A stretch of 64,000 nucleotides of DNA from CAWGOF01 sp963824225 (GTDB lineage Bacteria; Acidobacteriota; Polarisedimenticolia; Polarisedimenticolales; Polarisedimenticolaceae): the NCBI GenBank assembly GCA_963824225.1, contig CAWGOF010000003.1, positions 62,001-126,000 on the forward strand. The letters are read 5' to 3'. The position numbers were made by a program, and so were the translations under genes. This document shows, piece after piece, positions 1-9,696 of the stretch (its first letter is position 1; each line of letters begins with the position of its first letter). Under the pieces are notes generated by a model. The model saw nothing but the letters and a program-made list of their open reading frames with translations. It did no database searches and was not told the DNA's origin.

Positions 1-2
1 TC

Positions 3-194
3 TCGGGCAAGTACCCGCTCGCACGCTTCCTCTACCTGTACGTCAACAAGGCGCCGAACAAGCCGCTCGATCCGCTGGTCCGGGAGTTCGTGCGCTTCGT
101 CCTGTCGCGCGAGGGCCAGGAGCTCGTGGTCAAGGACGGCTACCTGCCGCTCCCGGCTCCGCGGCTGGCGCAGGAACGCGCGCGGATCGAGTAG
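3..194 (+). CDS. pstS: Phosphate-binding protein PstS, C-terminal end (partial)
   Basis: The frame is open from the window edge and ends at TAG 192-194, giving 63 residues that include YPLARFLYLYVNKAPN and the FVRFVLSREGQELVVKDGY region. That pattern is the last lobe of periplasmic PstS-type phosphate-binding proteins, which deliver phosphate to the Pst transporter. The start and signal peptide lie outside the window. The next gene, pstC, starts 6 bp downstream, so this is the first gene of the Pst operon seen here. The family is inferred from this short tail and from context; another solute-binding protein of the same class is unlikely. Confidence 0.85.
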   Translation, partial: SGKYPLARFLYLYVNKAPNKPLDPLVREFVRFVLSREGQELVVKDGYLPLPAPRLAQERARIE

Positions 195-200
195 CCGGGG

Positions 201-2372
201 ATGCGGCACACGCCGCGACGGCGCCTCATCGCCGATCGCGCGGCTCGCGTCGCGGTGACGGCGGGCGGGCTGGCGATCGTCGCGAGCGTTCTCGGGATCC
301 TGCTGTTCATCGTGGTCGAGGTCGCGCCGCTCACGTTTCGACCGCGCATCGAGCGAGGCCGCAGCCTGGACCTCGAGCCCCCGGGCGTCGTGGCGTGGGT
401 CGTCGATCCGCACCGCGAGCGGGGCGCAGCGCTCCGCCCGGACGGGACGCTCGTGCTCGTCGATCTGACGACCGGTGACGAGATCGAGGAGCGCAGCGCT
501 CCCTACGCCGGTCTCGAGCAGATCGTCGTGCGACCCGGCGGCACCATCACCGCGGCGACGGCCGACGGACGCGTCGTGATCCAGACGGTCCACTTCGGCG
601 AGTCGTTCGACGGCTCGACGCGCCGGATCGAGGTCGAGACCCCGGTCGCCACGGTCCTCGATCTCGACCCGCAGCACCGCCCGCTCGGCCCGTGGACCGC
701 AACCGTCACGCCGGACGGCGGCGCGGTCGCGGCGGCGGTCCTCGCCGAAGGAAGGCTCGTCGTCGCCCGTCGGACCGTGGAGCGCAACCCGCTGACGGAG
801 GAGCTCCAGGCCGCCGACACGCACGCCGACGTTGCGCTCTCGATCCCGCTCGAGCATCTGATCCTGGACGATGCGGGTCGCAACCTGTACGGTGCGGATC
901 GGTCGAGTCTGGTCCGGTTCCGGCTCGAGGGGACCACCGTCTCCGCGCCGGAGGTCGCGCCGTGCCGCTCCGCGGTGACGGCCCTGGCGCTGCTCCTGGG
1001 CCAGCGCTCGCTCGTGGCCGGTCATGCGGACGGGAGCATCTCCGTGTGGAGCGTCCTGCCGGCGGACGACGGGGAGCATCTCGCGCGCCTGCATGCGTTC
1101 GGGGCGCAGTCGGCACCGATCGTCGCGATCGCCGCCTCGCCGCGCACGCGGAGCTTCGCCGCCTCGGCCGCCGATGGGAGCCTCGCCATCTACCACTCGA
1201 CCTCCGAGCGCGTCCTGTGGACGGGGCGAGCGGAGCGAGGCGCCGCGGCCCTGCCGTTCTACGCGCCCAAGGCCGACGCGCTGTACATCCTCGCCGGCAC
1301 GCATCTCGACGAGCTGGTCCTCGACATCCCGCACCCCGAGATCAGCGCCAAGGCGCTCCTCGGGCGCGTGGCCTACGAGGGATACGCCGGGCCACGATAC
1401 GTCTGGCAGTCGACGGGCGGATTGGACGAGTTCGAGCCCAAGCTGAGCCTGATCCCGCTCGCCGTCGGCACGCTCAAGGGCACCGTGTATGCGCTCGTTC
1501 TGGCCATCCCGCTCGGCGTGCTCGGCGCGATGTACACGTCGCAGTTCCTGCACCACCGCCTTCGCGCCATCGTCAAGCCGACCGTCGAGATCATGGCCGC
1601 GCTGCCGAGCGTCGTGCTCGGGTTCCTCGCCGGACTCTGGCTCGCCCCGCGCATCGAGCGCGACATGCCCGCGCTCGTGCTCCTGCTGGTCCTCGTGCCC
1701 ACGCTCGCGCTCGTCGCCGGCGCGGCGTGGCGCGCGACCCCGGTGCGCCTGCGGCGGCGGCTCCCCCCCGGCAGCGAGCTCATCGTCCAGATCGCCGCCG
1801 CGGGCGTGGCGCTCGTCGGCGCTCTCGCACTCGGTCCGTCGTTCGAGGTCTGGGCGTTCGGCGGCTCGTTCTCCGACTGGCTCCTGCGCACGACCGGCCT
1901 GGCGTACGACCAGCGAAACGCCGTGGTCGTCGGCGTGGCCATGGGCTTCGCCGTCATTCCGATCCTGTTCTCGATCGCCGAGGACGCGTTCAGCAACGTT
2001 CCCCCGACGCTCGTCTCGGGGTCGCTGGCCCTCGGGGCGACGCGGTGGCAGACGGTCGTGCGCGTCGTGCTGCCGGCCGCGAGCCCGGGGATCTTCTCGG
2101 CGATCATGATCGGGTTCGGCCGCGCCGTGGGCGAGACGATGATCGTGCTGATGGCCACGGGCAACACACCGATCCTCGACTGGAGCCCGTTCAACGGGTT
2201 CCGCACCCTGTCGGCGAACATCGCGGTCGAGATCCCCGAGGCGCCGCACGGGGGCACGCTGTATCGAACGCTATTCCTCGCCGCGCTGCTGCTGTTCGTC
2301 TTCACGTTCGCGGCCAACACGGCGGCGGAGCTGGTGCGACAGCGCCTGCGCCGGCGCTACGCGCAGCTCTGA
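201..2372 (+). CDS. pstC: Phosphate ABC transporter permease PstC with large N-terminal sensor-like domain
   Basis: Inner-membrane permease of the PstSCAB high-affinity phosphate importer, 723 aa. One membrane segment (about residues 12-40) is followed by some 370 residues of beta-rich sequence resembling a WD40-type propeller. The canonical permease part begins near residue 420 and carries the ABC-binding loop (SGSLALGATRWQTV) and the GRAVGETMIVLMATGN motif near residues 605-665. Ordinary PstC is about 300-330 aa; the long form with an extracytoplasmic insertion is known in Pseudomonas and Vibrio. It starts at ATG 6 bp after pstS and ends 3 bp before pstA, so it is translated within an operon. 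The role of the extra domain is unknown. Confidence 0.93.
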   Translation: MRHTPRRRLIADRAARVAVTAGGLAIVASVLGILLFIVVEVAPLTFRPRIERGRSLDLEPPGVVAWVVDPHRERGAALRPDGTLVLVDLTTGDEIEERSAPYAGLEQIVVRPGGTITAATADGRVVIQTVHFGESFDGSTRRIEVETPVATVLDLDPQHRPLGPWTATVTPDGGAVAAAVLAEGRLVVARRTVERNPLTEELQAADTHADVALSIPLEHLILDDAGRNLYGADRSSLVRFRLEGTTVSAPEVAPCRSAVTALALLLGQRSLVAGHADGSISVWSVLPADDGEHLARLHAFGAQSAPIVAIAASPRTRSFAASAADGSLAIYHSTSERVLWTGRAERGAAALPFYAPKADALYILAGTHLDELVLDIPHPEISAKALLGRVAYEGYAGPRYVWQSTGGLDEFEPKLSLIPLAVGTLKGTVYALVLAIPLGVLGAMYTSQFLHHRLRAIVKPTVEIMAALPSVVLGFLAGLWLAPRIERDMPALVLLLVLVPTLALVAGAAWRATPVRLRRRLPPGSELIVQIAAAGVALVGALALGPSFEVWAFGGSFSDWLLRTTGLAYDQRNAVVVGVAMGFAVIPILFSIAEDAFSNVPPTLVSGSLALGATRWQTVVRVVLPAASPGIFSAIMIGFGRAVGETMIVLMATGNTPILDWSPFNGFRTLSANIAVEIPEAPHGGTLYRTLFLAALLLFVFTFAANTAAELVRQRLRRRYAQL

Positions 2373-2375
2373 GCC

Positions 2376-3969
2376 ATGCAGCGCTCGACGAAGCGACGGG
2401 ACCGCATCGGCGACGGGCTGACCTCGTTGTGCTGCGCCGCGCTCGCGCTGAACGTCGTCCTGGTGCTGGGCGTCCTGGGCGTGCTGGCCGCCGGGGGGAT
2501 CGGCGCGTTCTGGCAGCGCCCGCTCGTCCTGCTCGAGATGGACGACGGCCGGAAGATCCTCGGCGAGGTGCACGACGTCGAGCCGTTGCCCGACGGACCC
2601 ACAGGATCCACGCGCTCGCGCCTCGAGGTCGGGAACCGCGACGTGGCCGGGCTCGACTTCGTCTGGGTCCAATCGCCGGCCATCCTCCGCTCGGACCGGC
2701 CCGCGGACGCCGCGCTGTTCGAGCGGCTGGAGTACGGTAGCTTCTACGGGTTCCTCGTCGCGCTCGACCGTTCGGGCCAGACCCTCGCCGACGGACCGTC
2801 CGAAGCCTGGCTCGCGCTGCCTCCGCTCCTCGAGCGCAAGCACGAGGAGGCCCGGGCGATCGAGCGGCTCGAGCACGGCGAGATTTCCGCGATCAACCGC
2901 CGGATCGAGACGCTGCGCCTGTCGCTGCGCCGCGCGGAGCGCGAGGATCCGTCGCGCCTCGCGGCGCTCGAGAGCGAGCGCTCGCGGGCCCAGACCACGT
3001 ACGAGAGCCTGGCGCTCCGACTCGAAGCGCTGCGCTCCGAGTGGCTGGCCGAGACGCTGGTCGTCGAAACCGCGGACGGCGAGCGTCGCGAGATCCCGGC
3101 GGGCCACGTCGTGCGCGCGCTCCGGCCGAACCGGATGGGTGCATTCGACGTGCTGCGCCTGTACGCCGCGAGGCTCCTCGAGTTCGTGAGCACCGCGCCG
3201 CGCGAGTCGAACACCGAGGGCGGAATCTTCCCCGCGATCTTCGGCACGGTGATGATGGTGTTCATCATGTCGTTCGTCGTGGCGCCGCTCGGCGTCCTCG
3301 CCGCCCTGTACCTGCGGGAGTACGCGCGCCAGGGCCCGCTCCTGCGCCTCGTGCGCATCGCCGTTCACAACCTGGCCGGCGTGCCGTCGATCGTGTTCGG
3401 AGTGTTCGGGCTGGGGTTCTTCGTGTACCTCGTCGGCGGCTCGCTCGACCGCTGGCTCGCGCCGGACGCGCTGCCCACGCCGACCTTCGGCACGGGCGGG
3501 ATCCTGTGGGCCAGCCTGACGCTGGCCCTGCTGACCGTGCCGGTCGTCATCGTCGCGACGGAGGAAGGCTTGGCCGCGGTTCCGCGCGTCGTGCGCGACG
3601 GGTCGCGGGCGCTCGGGGCGACCAAGCTCGAGACCACCTGGCGCGTCGTCGTCCCGGCGGCGGCGCCGGGGATCCTCACCGGGCTGATCCTGGCCATGGC
3701 CCGCGCCGCCGGCGAGGTCGCGCCATTGATGATCGTCGGGATGGTCAAGCTCGCGCCGACGCTCCCCGTCGACGGTACGCCACCGTTCGTGCACCTCGAG
3801 CGCAAGTTCATGCACCTGGGGTTCCACATCTATGATCTGGGGTTCCAGACCCCGAACGTCGAGGCCACGAAGCCGCTCGTGTTCGCCACCGCGCTGTTAC
3901 TCATCGGCGTCGTCACGCTGATGAACCTCGTGGCGATCGCGGTGCGCAACCATCTGCGGAGGAAGTACA

Positions 3970-3986
<17 letters not shown>
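2376..3986 (+). CDS. pstA: Phosphate ABC transporter permease PstA with periplasmic coiled-coil insertion
   Basis: Second membrane subunit of the phosphate importer, 536 aa against about 280-300 aa in the classical family. An N-terminal membrane segment (residues 15-50) is followed by about 220 residues of charged, largely helical sequence. These include a probable coiled coil near residues 150-220 rich in Glu/Arg (EHGEISAINRRIETLRLSL region). The permease core starts near residue 285 and carries the cytoplasmic EAA-like loop DGSRALGATKLETTWRVVVP. The partner PstC is also enlarged, so the two extracytoplasmic domains may contact each other. The last 17 bp overlap pstB, which suggests translational coupling. 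Confidence 0.92.
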
Positions 3987-4851
<865 letters not shown>

Positions 4852-4871
4852 TCGCCGCGGACGAGGAACCG

Positions 4872-5561
4872 ATGGAGCACGGCGGGACCCACTTCCACGA
4901 GCAGCTCGACCAGCTGGCCGAGCGCATCCTTCGCCTGGGCGGTCTGGCCGAGGACGCGATCGGCAAGTCGGTGCGCGCGCTCGGCGAGCGCGATCCGGAC
5001 CTCGCGCGCCAGGTCATCGCCGGGGACGTGGCGATCGACGAGGCCGAGCTCGAGATCGACTCGATGTGCATCGAGCTCCTGGCGCGCAACCAGCCGCTCG
5101 CCGGCGACCTGCGTTTCATCACCACGGCGATGAAGATCACACCGGACCTCGAGCGCATCGCCGATCACGCGGTGAACATCGCCGAGCGTGTGCTCGAGCT
5201 GATCGAGGAGCCGCCGCTGCGGGCGCTGGTCGACCTGCCGCAGATGGCCCAGCGGGCCCAGGCCATGCTGCGCGGGGCCCTCGATGCGTTCGTCCGGCGC
5301 GACGCCGGGGCGGCGTGGCGCGTGATCCGGATGGACGACGAGCTCGACCGGTGGATGGAGCAGGCGTTCCGGGTGCTGCTGTCGCACATGATGGAAGACC
5401 CGCGGACGATCTCCCGCGCGCTGCGCGTGACGTTCGTGGCCAAGTACTTCGAGCGCATCGGCGATCAGGCGACGAACATCTGCGAGCAGATCGTGTTCAT
5501 GGCCGAAGCGCGGGTGATCAAGCACCGGATCGTCGCCGACGAACCCGAGGACCCGAGATGA
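4872..5561 (+). CDS. phoU: Phosphate signalling complex protein PhoU
   Basis: Cytoplasmic two-bundle helical protein of 229 aa that links Pst transport activity to the PhoR kinase and restrains the Pho response when phosphate is ample. Both PhoU repeats can be seen, each with a metal-site motif of the E/D-x3-D type: near residues 65-120 (LRFITTAMKITPDLERIADHAVNIAE) and near 175-215 (FVAKYFERIGDQATNICEQ). The ATG at 4872 follows a weak purine-rich site (gacgagga). Its TGA overlaps the ATG of phoB (ATGA), so transporter and regulator genes are co-translated. Confidence 0.95.
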   Translation: MEHGGTHFHEQLDQLAERILRLGGLAEDAIGKSVRALGERDPDLARQVIAGDVAIDEAELEIDSMCIELLARNQPLAGDLRFITTAMKITPDLERIADHAVNIAERVLELIEEPPLRALVDLPQMAQRAQAMLRGALDAFVRRDAGAAWRVIRMDDELDRWMEQAFRVLLSHMMEDPRTISRALRVTFVAKYFERIGDQATNICEQIVFMAEARVIKHRIVADEPEDPR

Positions 5562-6253
5562 CGCCGCGCGTCCTGATCGTCGAGGACGACCCGGACATCG
5601 CCCTGTCGCTGCGCTACTGTCTCGAGCGCGAGGGTGGGTTCCGCGTCACCATCGCCGCCGACGGCGAGCGCGGGCTGCGCGAGGCGCGCCACGATCCGCC
5701 CCAGCTCGTGCTGCTCGACCTGGCGCTCCCGGGGCTCGACGGAATGGAGGTGTGTCGAGCGCTGCGCACGACGCCCGAGACGGCGAACGTGCCGATCATC
5801 ATGCTCACCGCGCGCGTCGAGGAGCGGAACAAGATCGCGGGGCTCGAGCGCGGGGCCGACGACTACGTGACCAAGCCGTTCTCGCTGCGCGAGCTCCTGG
5901 CCCGCGTGCGGGCCCTGCTGCGCCGCTCCCAGGGCGGGAACGACGACCCGCCGCGACCGCTGGTCAACGGTCCCGTCTCGCTCGACGAGGCCCGGCGCCG
6001 GGTCCACGTGGCCGACAGCGAGATCACGCTGACGCGCAAGGAGTTCGATCTGCTGGCCGAGCTGCTCCGGCGCCCGGGCCTCGTGTTGACCCGCGAGCAG
6101 CTGCTCGAGCGCGTGTGGGGCTACGATCACCCGGGCGAGACGCGGACCGTCGACGTGCACATCCGTCAGCTGCGCAAGAAGCTCGGTGATCCGGCCGCGG
6201 AAGCGATCGAGACGGTCGTCGGTGTGGGATACCGCCTGCGGAGCCTGCCGTGA
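5558..6253 (+). CDS. phoB: Phosphate regulon response regulator PhoB (OmpR family)
   Basis: DNA-binding response regulator of 231 aa. The receiver domain (1-120) shows the acidic pair D10/D11, phospho-acceptor D54 (LVLLDLALPG), T84 and K106 (VTKPF). The winged-helix output domain (about 130-230) ends in the OmpR pattern TVDVHIRQLRKKLGD and VVGVGYRL. It overlaps phoU by 4 bp and phoR by 4 bp. PhoB is expected to bind Pho boxes upstream of pst genes, but the promoter of this operon is outside the window. The family is certain; the PhoB assignment rests on neighbours. Confidence 0.93.
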   Translation: MTPRVLIVEDDPDIALSLRYCLEREGGFRVTIAADGERGLREARHDPPQLVLLDLALPGLDGMEVCRALRTTPETANVPIIMLTARVEERNKIAGLERGADDYVTKPFSLRELLARVRALLRRSQGGNDDPPRPLVNGPVSLDEARRRVHVADSEITLTRKEFDLLAELLRRPGLVLTREQLLERVWGYDHPGETRTVDVHIRQLRKKLGDPAAEAIETVVGVGYRLRSLP

Positions 6254-8040
6254 GGCTGCGCCACCGCGGCCTCGTGGCCATGGCGGTGGCGGCGCTCGCC
6301 GGATCGCTCGCGTTCGGGGTCGCCGCGGGCGCGATCCTGCGCTCGTCCCTGCGCGCCCGGGCGATGGACCGCATCGATGCCGAGACCGCGCAGGTGGTGG
6401 CGGCACTCGAGCAGCTCGGGCCGGCGGTCGATCTCGGCGTATTCGCGGCGCGTAGCGCTTCGGCGCTCGGTGTGCGCGTGACGATCATCGCGCAGGACGG
6501 CCGCGTCCTGGCCGACTCCGCGGTCGCACCCGACCGCCTCGGCGAGCTCGAGAACCACCTCGAGCGGCCGGAGATCGCCTCCGCACGCATCGGCGGGGCC
6601 GGGCGCGCGGTCCGCACCTCGCAATCGACGGACGTACCGTACTTCTACAGCGCCCGCGTCGCTCGCAACGTCGACCCCGTGCGCTACGTGCGCCTGGCGC
6701 TGCCGCTCGGCGAGCTCCATGCGATCGTCGCCGCCCCGTTCCCGGCTCTCGTCGCCGCGGTCGTCGCAGCGATGCTCGTGGTCCTGGCGGTGGGCTACGG
6801 CGGGATGCGCCGGCTGTCGCGACCGATCGAGCGCCTGGCCGCGGTGGTCGAGAGCGCAGGCTCGACCCCGAACGCTTCGGTCGTCCCCGCCGTCTCGCGC
6901 GCGGGAGCCGAGATCGAGCGCCTGGCGAACGGCCTGCGCCGCATGCACGCGGCCCAGGTCGAGCGTCTGGCCGAGCTCGACCGCGAGCGCCAGGTGCTGG
7001 CATCGGTCGTCGCCGGCGTGCGGGAGGGGCTGCTGCTCGTCGGCCCCGATCGGCGGCTGCGCCTGGCCAACGACGCCGCGCGGGCGATCCTCGACCTGCA
7101 CCACGACCCTCGCGGCTCACGTCTCGAGGAGGCGGTGCGCCAGCCGGCGTTCGTGCGCGACGTGACGGCGGCGCTCGACGGCGAGAGCCCCGATCCGACC
7201 GTCGTGCACCTGCCGGGATCCGACCGATCCTTCGAGCTGCGCGCCGTGCCGATCGACGCCAGCGGCCGCCCCGGCGGCGGAGGTGCGCTCGTCCTGCTCC
7301 TCGACGTCACCCGGCTCGAGGCGCTCGAGCGATTACGGCAAGAGTTCGTGGCCGACGTGTCGCACGAGCTGCGCACGCCGCTGACCTCGATCCGTGCGGC
7401 GGTCGAGAACCTGCTCGACGGCGGGATCGAGGATCGGCAGCACGCGCGCGGGTTCCTCGAGATCGCCCGGCGCCACGCCGATCGCATGGCTGCGCTGATC
7501 GAGGATCTGACCGACCTGTCGCTGATCGAGACCGGTGCTGTACGCCTCGAGCGCCGGTCGGTCGACGCCGCCGAGGTCGTGCGCGAGATCCTCGAGCCGC
7601 TCGCGCCGCTCGCCGTATCGCGCAAGGTCGGGCTGTCCTCCGCGCTGAACGGTCCGTTTCCGGTGCACGCCGACCGCCGGCGCCTCGAGCAGATGCTGGG
7701 CAACCTCGTGGACAACGCGATCAAGTTCAACCGCGAGGGCGGAACGGTCGTCGTTCGGGGAACGCGCGACGCCGCGGGCCCGACATTGATCGTCGAGGAC
7801 ACCGGGATCGGGATTACGACGGACAACCTGGACCGCGTGTTCCAGCGGTTCTACCAGGCCGAGCGCGGGCGATCGCGCGAGCTCGGCGGAACGGGCCTCG
7901 GTCTGTCGATCGTCAAGCACTTGATGCGGCTCCACGGCGGACGCGTGCGCGTCGAGTCGGAGCTCGGGACCGGTTCGCGGTTCTTCCTCGTCTTCCCCCC
8001 CGAGTCGTCGGAACCGACCGCCGCGTCGCTCGAGACCTGA
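6250..8040 (+). CDS. phoR: Phosphate regulon sensor histidine kinase PhoR
   Basis: Membrane histidine kinase of 596 aa, starting with GTG inside the phoB stop (GTGA). Segments in order: membrane helix about 8-30, extracytoplasmic stretch of about 125 residues, second helix about 160-183, a HAMP-like linker, a PAS-like domain about 245-355, and HisKA with phospho-acceptor H372 in VSHELRTPL. A HATPase domain follows with N-box NLVDNAIKFN, G1 DTGIGI and G2 GGTGLGLSIVKHL. E. coli PhoR lacks a sizeable outer domain, so this form resembles the longer PhoR/PnpS type. It is the last gene of the regulon; accessory DNA begins right after its stop. Confidence 0.93.
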   Translation: MRLRHRGLVAMAVAALAGSLAFGVAAGAILRSSLRARAMDRIDAETAQVVAALEQLGPAVDLGVFAARSASALGVRVTIIAQDGRVLADSAVAPDRLGELENHLERPEIASARIGGAGRAVRTSQSTDVPYFYSARVARNVDPVRYVRLALPLGELHAIVAAPFPALVAAVVAAMLVVLAVGYGGMRRLSRPIERLAAVVESAGSTPNASVVPAVSRAGAEIERLANGLRRMHAAQVERLAELDRERQVLASVVAGVREGLLLVGPDRRLRLANDAARAILDLHHDPRGSRLEEAVRQPAFVRDVTAALDGESPDPTVVHLPGSDRSFELRAVPIDASGRPGGGGALVLLLDVTRLEALERLRQEFVADVSHELRTPLTSIRAAVENLLDGGIEDRQHARGFLEIARRHADRMAALIEDLTDLSLIETGAVRLERRSVDAAEVVREILEPLAPLAVSRKVGLSSALNGPFPVHADRRRLEQMLGNLVDNAIKFNREGGTVVVRGTRDAAGPTLIVEDTGIGITTDNLDRVFQRFYQAERGRSRELGGTGLGLSIVKHLMRLHGGRVRVESELGTGSRFFLVFPPESSEPTAASLET

Positions 8041-8151
8041 CCGTACCGCCCAGGCCACTCGCCGGCTCCTTGTCAGGCCGCTGACCGTTAGCCTCCTGGT
8101 CGCGCTGATTCGGCTGCGTGAACCGGTTCCCTGAGCTCGTTCAGTACGTCG

Positions 8152-8219
8152 CGAAGAAGGAGGGAATTCCTCAACCGATTTACTGCACCCAATCAGGAAA
8201 CATTTCGGGAAGGAGGACA
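8152..8219 (-). repeat. Solo left end of the twin-transposase element
   Basis: Read on the minus strand from 8219, this stretch begins TGTCCTCCTTCCCGAAAT and continues with AGTAAATCGGT and GAGGAATTCCCTCCTTCTTCG. It matches the left terminus of the element at 12649-12716 with about eight differences in 68 bp. There is no transposase next to it, so it is a relic of a related insertion whose body was deleted, or a captured end. Its outer tip points right, away from phoR. Confidence 0.75.
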
Positions 8220-8367
8220 AGGTCAGATCGCGTTCTTGGCCCGCTCGCGACCCGGAGGCGACGGGCCACGATCCCGAGATCTTACGCCGTCGCCGGGTTT
8301 GCGCGGAAGTCCGCAGACCTTCGAGACGTCCCGAAAGCCGGCTCTCGGCCCGTTTTGGAAAATTTCG

Positions 8368-8450
8368 AACTACCTGGCTCCCCAGGTAGGTCGTTTTTCA
8401 CAACCGGAGAGCCACCGAAATCGAGCCAATCCGCGATGCTCTCGCCGAGA
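8368..8450. repeat. Dispersed tRNA-tail repeat, copy A (possible att site)
   Basis: It aligns without gaps over 83 bp with 18178-18260: both start GAACTACCTGGCTCCCCAGG and both hold GGAGAGCCACCGAAATC and CGATGCTCTCGCCGA. The first 19 bases equal the 3' end and flank of the tRNA-Asn fragment at 31954-31972. The copy also makes an 8-bp perfect hairpin with a 4-nt loop. The attachment-site role is inference, because no integrase is seen. Confidence 0.6.
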
Positions 8451-8464
8451 CGAGGGGCGGCGGC

Positions 8465-8827
8465 TCAGCGACTCGCGCGCCGCCGCGGGCGGACGAGCTC
8501 CTCGGCTTGATCCTCGCTGAGCTGCTCGGCCGTTTTCTCGATCAGAAGAGCCGCGAGCTGCATCGGCTCGACGTTCATGCCATGCTCCCGAACCTTGGCC
8601 GAGATCTCCTCGAGCTTCTTCAGGGTTCGCGGCGCGAGGGGCAAGAGCCGACGCTCCGTCCAGGCGGGATCCGTCGGCCGCCCGCCACCGGCTGGCACCC
8701 GGAAGCGGGCCTCGACGTCGGCCAGCACCTGCATCGCGCCGTAGTACCCCCCCGTGGAGATCACCTTGCCCCGACGTTCTGCACCCAGGGCTTTGGCGAT
8801 CTTGTGCATGTCGAGCCGCTTCTTCAT
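8465..8827 (-). CDS. Hypothetical protein, second gene of a two-gene cassette
   Basis: 120 aa, soluble, with no signal peptide. The N-terminus MKKRLDMHKIAKALGAERRG is followed by GGYYGAMQVLADVEARFRVP and a Gly-Arg-Pro turn (GGGRPTDPAWTERRLLPLAP), then a helical half (LKKLEEISAKVREHG, MQLAALLIEKTAEQLSEDQAEELV). It starts at ATG 3 bp after the stop of the partner ORF, with AAGGAG overlapping that stop, so the two are one transcription unit. The pattern resembles small uncharacterised conserved proteins of soil bacteria seen beside a similar partner. I know of no function. A toxin-antitoxin or regulatory pair is possible but unproven. Confidence 0.7.
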   Translation of the reverse strand: MKKRLDMHKIAKALGAERRGKVISTGGYYGAMQVLADVEARFRVPAGGGRPTDPAWTERRLLPLAPRTLKKLEEISAKVREHGMNVEPMQLAALLIEKTAEQLSEDQAEELVRPRRRASR

Positions 8828-8830
8828 CGT

Positions 8831-9238
8831 CTACTCCTTTCCGAAGTCGCGGACGGCGAAGTACTCGTCGCCGACCACGAGGCCGACCTCTCCCTGCCGA
8901 GCCTCGCGCCCCATCCTCTTGCAGAAGCTGCCTAGCTCGGCGAGTTTACGGCCGTCCTGGATGTCATCAGGCGTGGTGTAGCAATGGACGACGACCGGCT
9001 CATCCTTGACGAGTGCGCCGCCGCGTTCGTCGTCGCGCCAAATGCCCTTGGCCTTCGGATAGGCGGTCGCGCCCCCGAAGACTCGACCAAACATCTCCAG
9101 GGACGAGTCGATCCATCGCGATTGGTCGATCGGGGTCGCACCGTCTCGTTCGACGCTCGGCACGAAGAGAACGACGAGGACCCGCTTGCGTCCGCCGCTC
9201 AACACTCGCTGAGGCTTCTTCGAACGCTTCTTCGCCAT
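8831..9238 (-). CDS. Hypothetical protein, first gene of a two-gene cassette
   Basis: 135 aa, with a basic N-terminus (MAKKRSKKPQRVLSGGRKR) and then an alternating beta/alpha pattern: VLVVLFVPSVERDG, a central FGGATAYPKAKGIWRDDERGG, EPVVVHCYTTPDDI and a tail GEVGLVVGDEYFAVRDF. No signal peptide or membrane segment is seen. It starts with ATG and has no obvious Shine-Dalgarno site; an AT-rich TATATT lies only 11 nt upstream, so the message may be leaderless. The conserved acidic, Arg and His residues hint at an enzyme or binding fold, but I do not recognise the family. It is probably functional jointly with the 120-aa partner. Confidence 0.7.
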   Translation of the reverse strand: MAKKRSKKPQRVLSGGRKRVLVVLFVPSVERDGATPIDQSRWIDSSLEMFGRVFGGATAYPKAKGIWRDDERGGALVKDEPVVVHCYTTPDDIQDGRKLAELGSFCKRMGREARQGEVGLVVGDEYFAVRDFGKE

Positions 9239-9249
9239 CGGTAGCGATC

Positions 9250-9255
9250 AATATA
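9250..9255 (-). promoter_or_regulatory. Candidate -10 element for the two-gene cassette
   Basis: On the minus strand TATATT lies 11 nt before the ATG of the 135-aa gene. It stands out in GC-rich DNA, and no ribosome-binding site separates it from the start. No good -35 box is visible, so this is a weak suggestion of a leaderless transcript. Confidence 0.25.
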
Positions 9256-9339
9256 GATCGGCGCGATACCGCTGCGCAACCCGGCACGGCGCGCCCGCAC
9301 CCTTCTTACCCGCGCTCGGTGGCCTCGGTTCGATGACGA

Positions 9340-9615
9340 TTATCCTACGCCGCGGGTCCAGGCACGGGCCGGTCGGAGACCGCCATGCTTCTTCTGCGCC
9401 GGCTCACTCCATGTGCCGGAGATTGGCTGGCTCCCGAGACTTCCAGTGAACCTCGTACCGCCAGCAGTGGGAGTTATGGTAAGTACGGTCTTCTCGCCGT
9501 GCACTACGGCACAGTATTCGCCTGTTGGAGTGTCTGCTACGGCCGGAGCGATCACAAGGAAGAATGGAAGCAGAAGGAAGGCGGCCAGGTGAGTAGTATG
9601 GCGCGTAGGCGACAC
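9340..9615 (-). CDS. Small secreted hypothetical protein
   Basis: 91 aa starting at GTG 9615, chosen because AGGAGGT (9621-9627) sits 5 nt upstream. A Sec signal peptide is plain (THLAAFLLLPFFLVIAPAVADT, cleavage likely after AVA). The mature part, about 60 residues, is beta-rich (GEYCAVVHGEKTVLTITPT, RFTGSLGSQPISGTW) with one Cys. The last 20 residues turn basic and look out of phase with a fold, so the gene may have lost its native 3' end. No function can be assigned. It precedes the interrupted C25 peptidase gene on the plus-strand map but is transcribed after it. Confidence 0.6.
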   Translation of the reverse strand: MSPTRHTTHLAAFLLLPFFLVIAPAVADTPTGEYCAVVHGEKTVLTITPTAGGTRFTGSLGSQPISGTWSEPAQKKHGGLRPARAWTRGVG

Positions 9616-9696
9616 GACAGACCTCCTTGTGTGGGGTTGGCTCGTTAAACGGTGCGACCAAGAGGTACTCAAAGAAAGGCGCGCCCCGCTTCACGG

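Larger units (their letters stand above)
8041..8464. other. Non-coding junction between phoR and accessory block
   Basis: No convincing gene lies between the phoR stop and the convergent small ORF at 8465. The stretch holds two recognisable items, listed separately: a solitary transposon end (8152-8219) and a copy of the tRNA-derived repeat (8368-8450) containing the perfect palindrome CTACCTGG-CTCC-CCAGGTAG. Short open frames that cross it simply translate these repeats. Confidence 0.6.
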
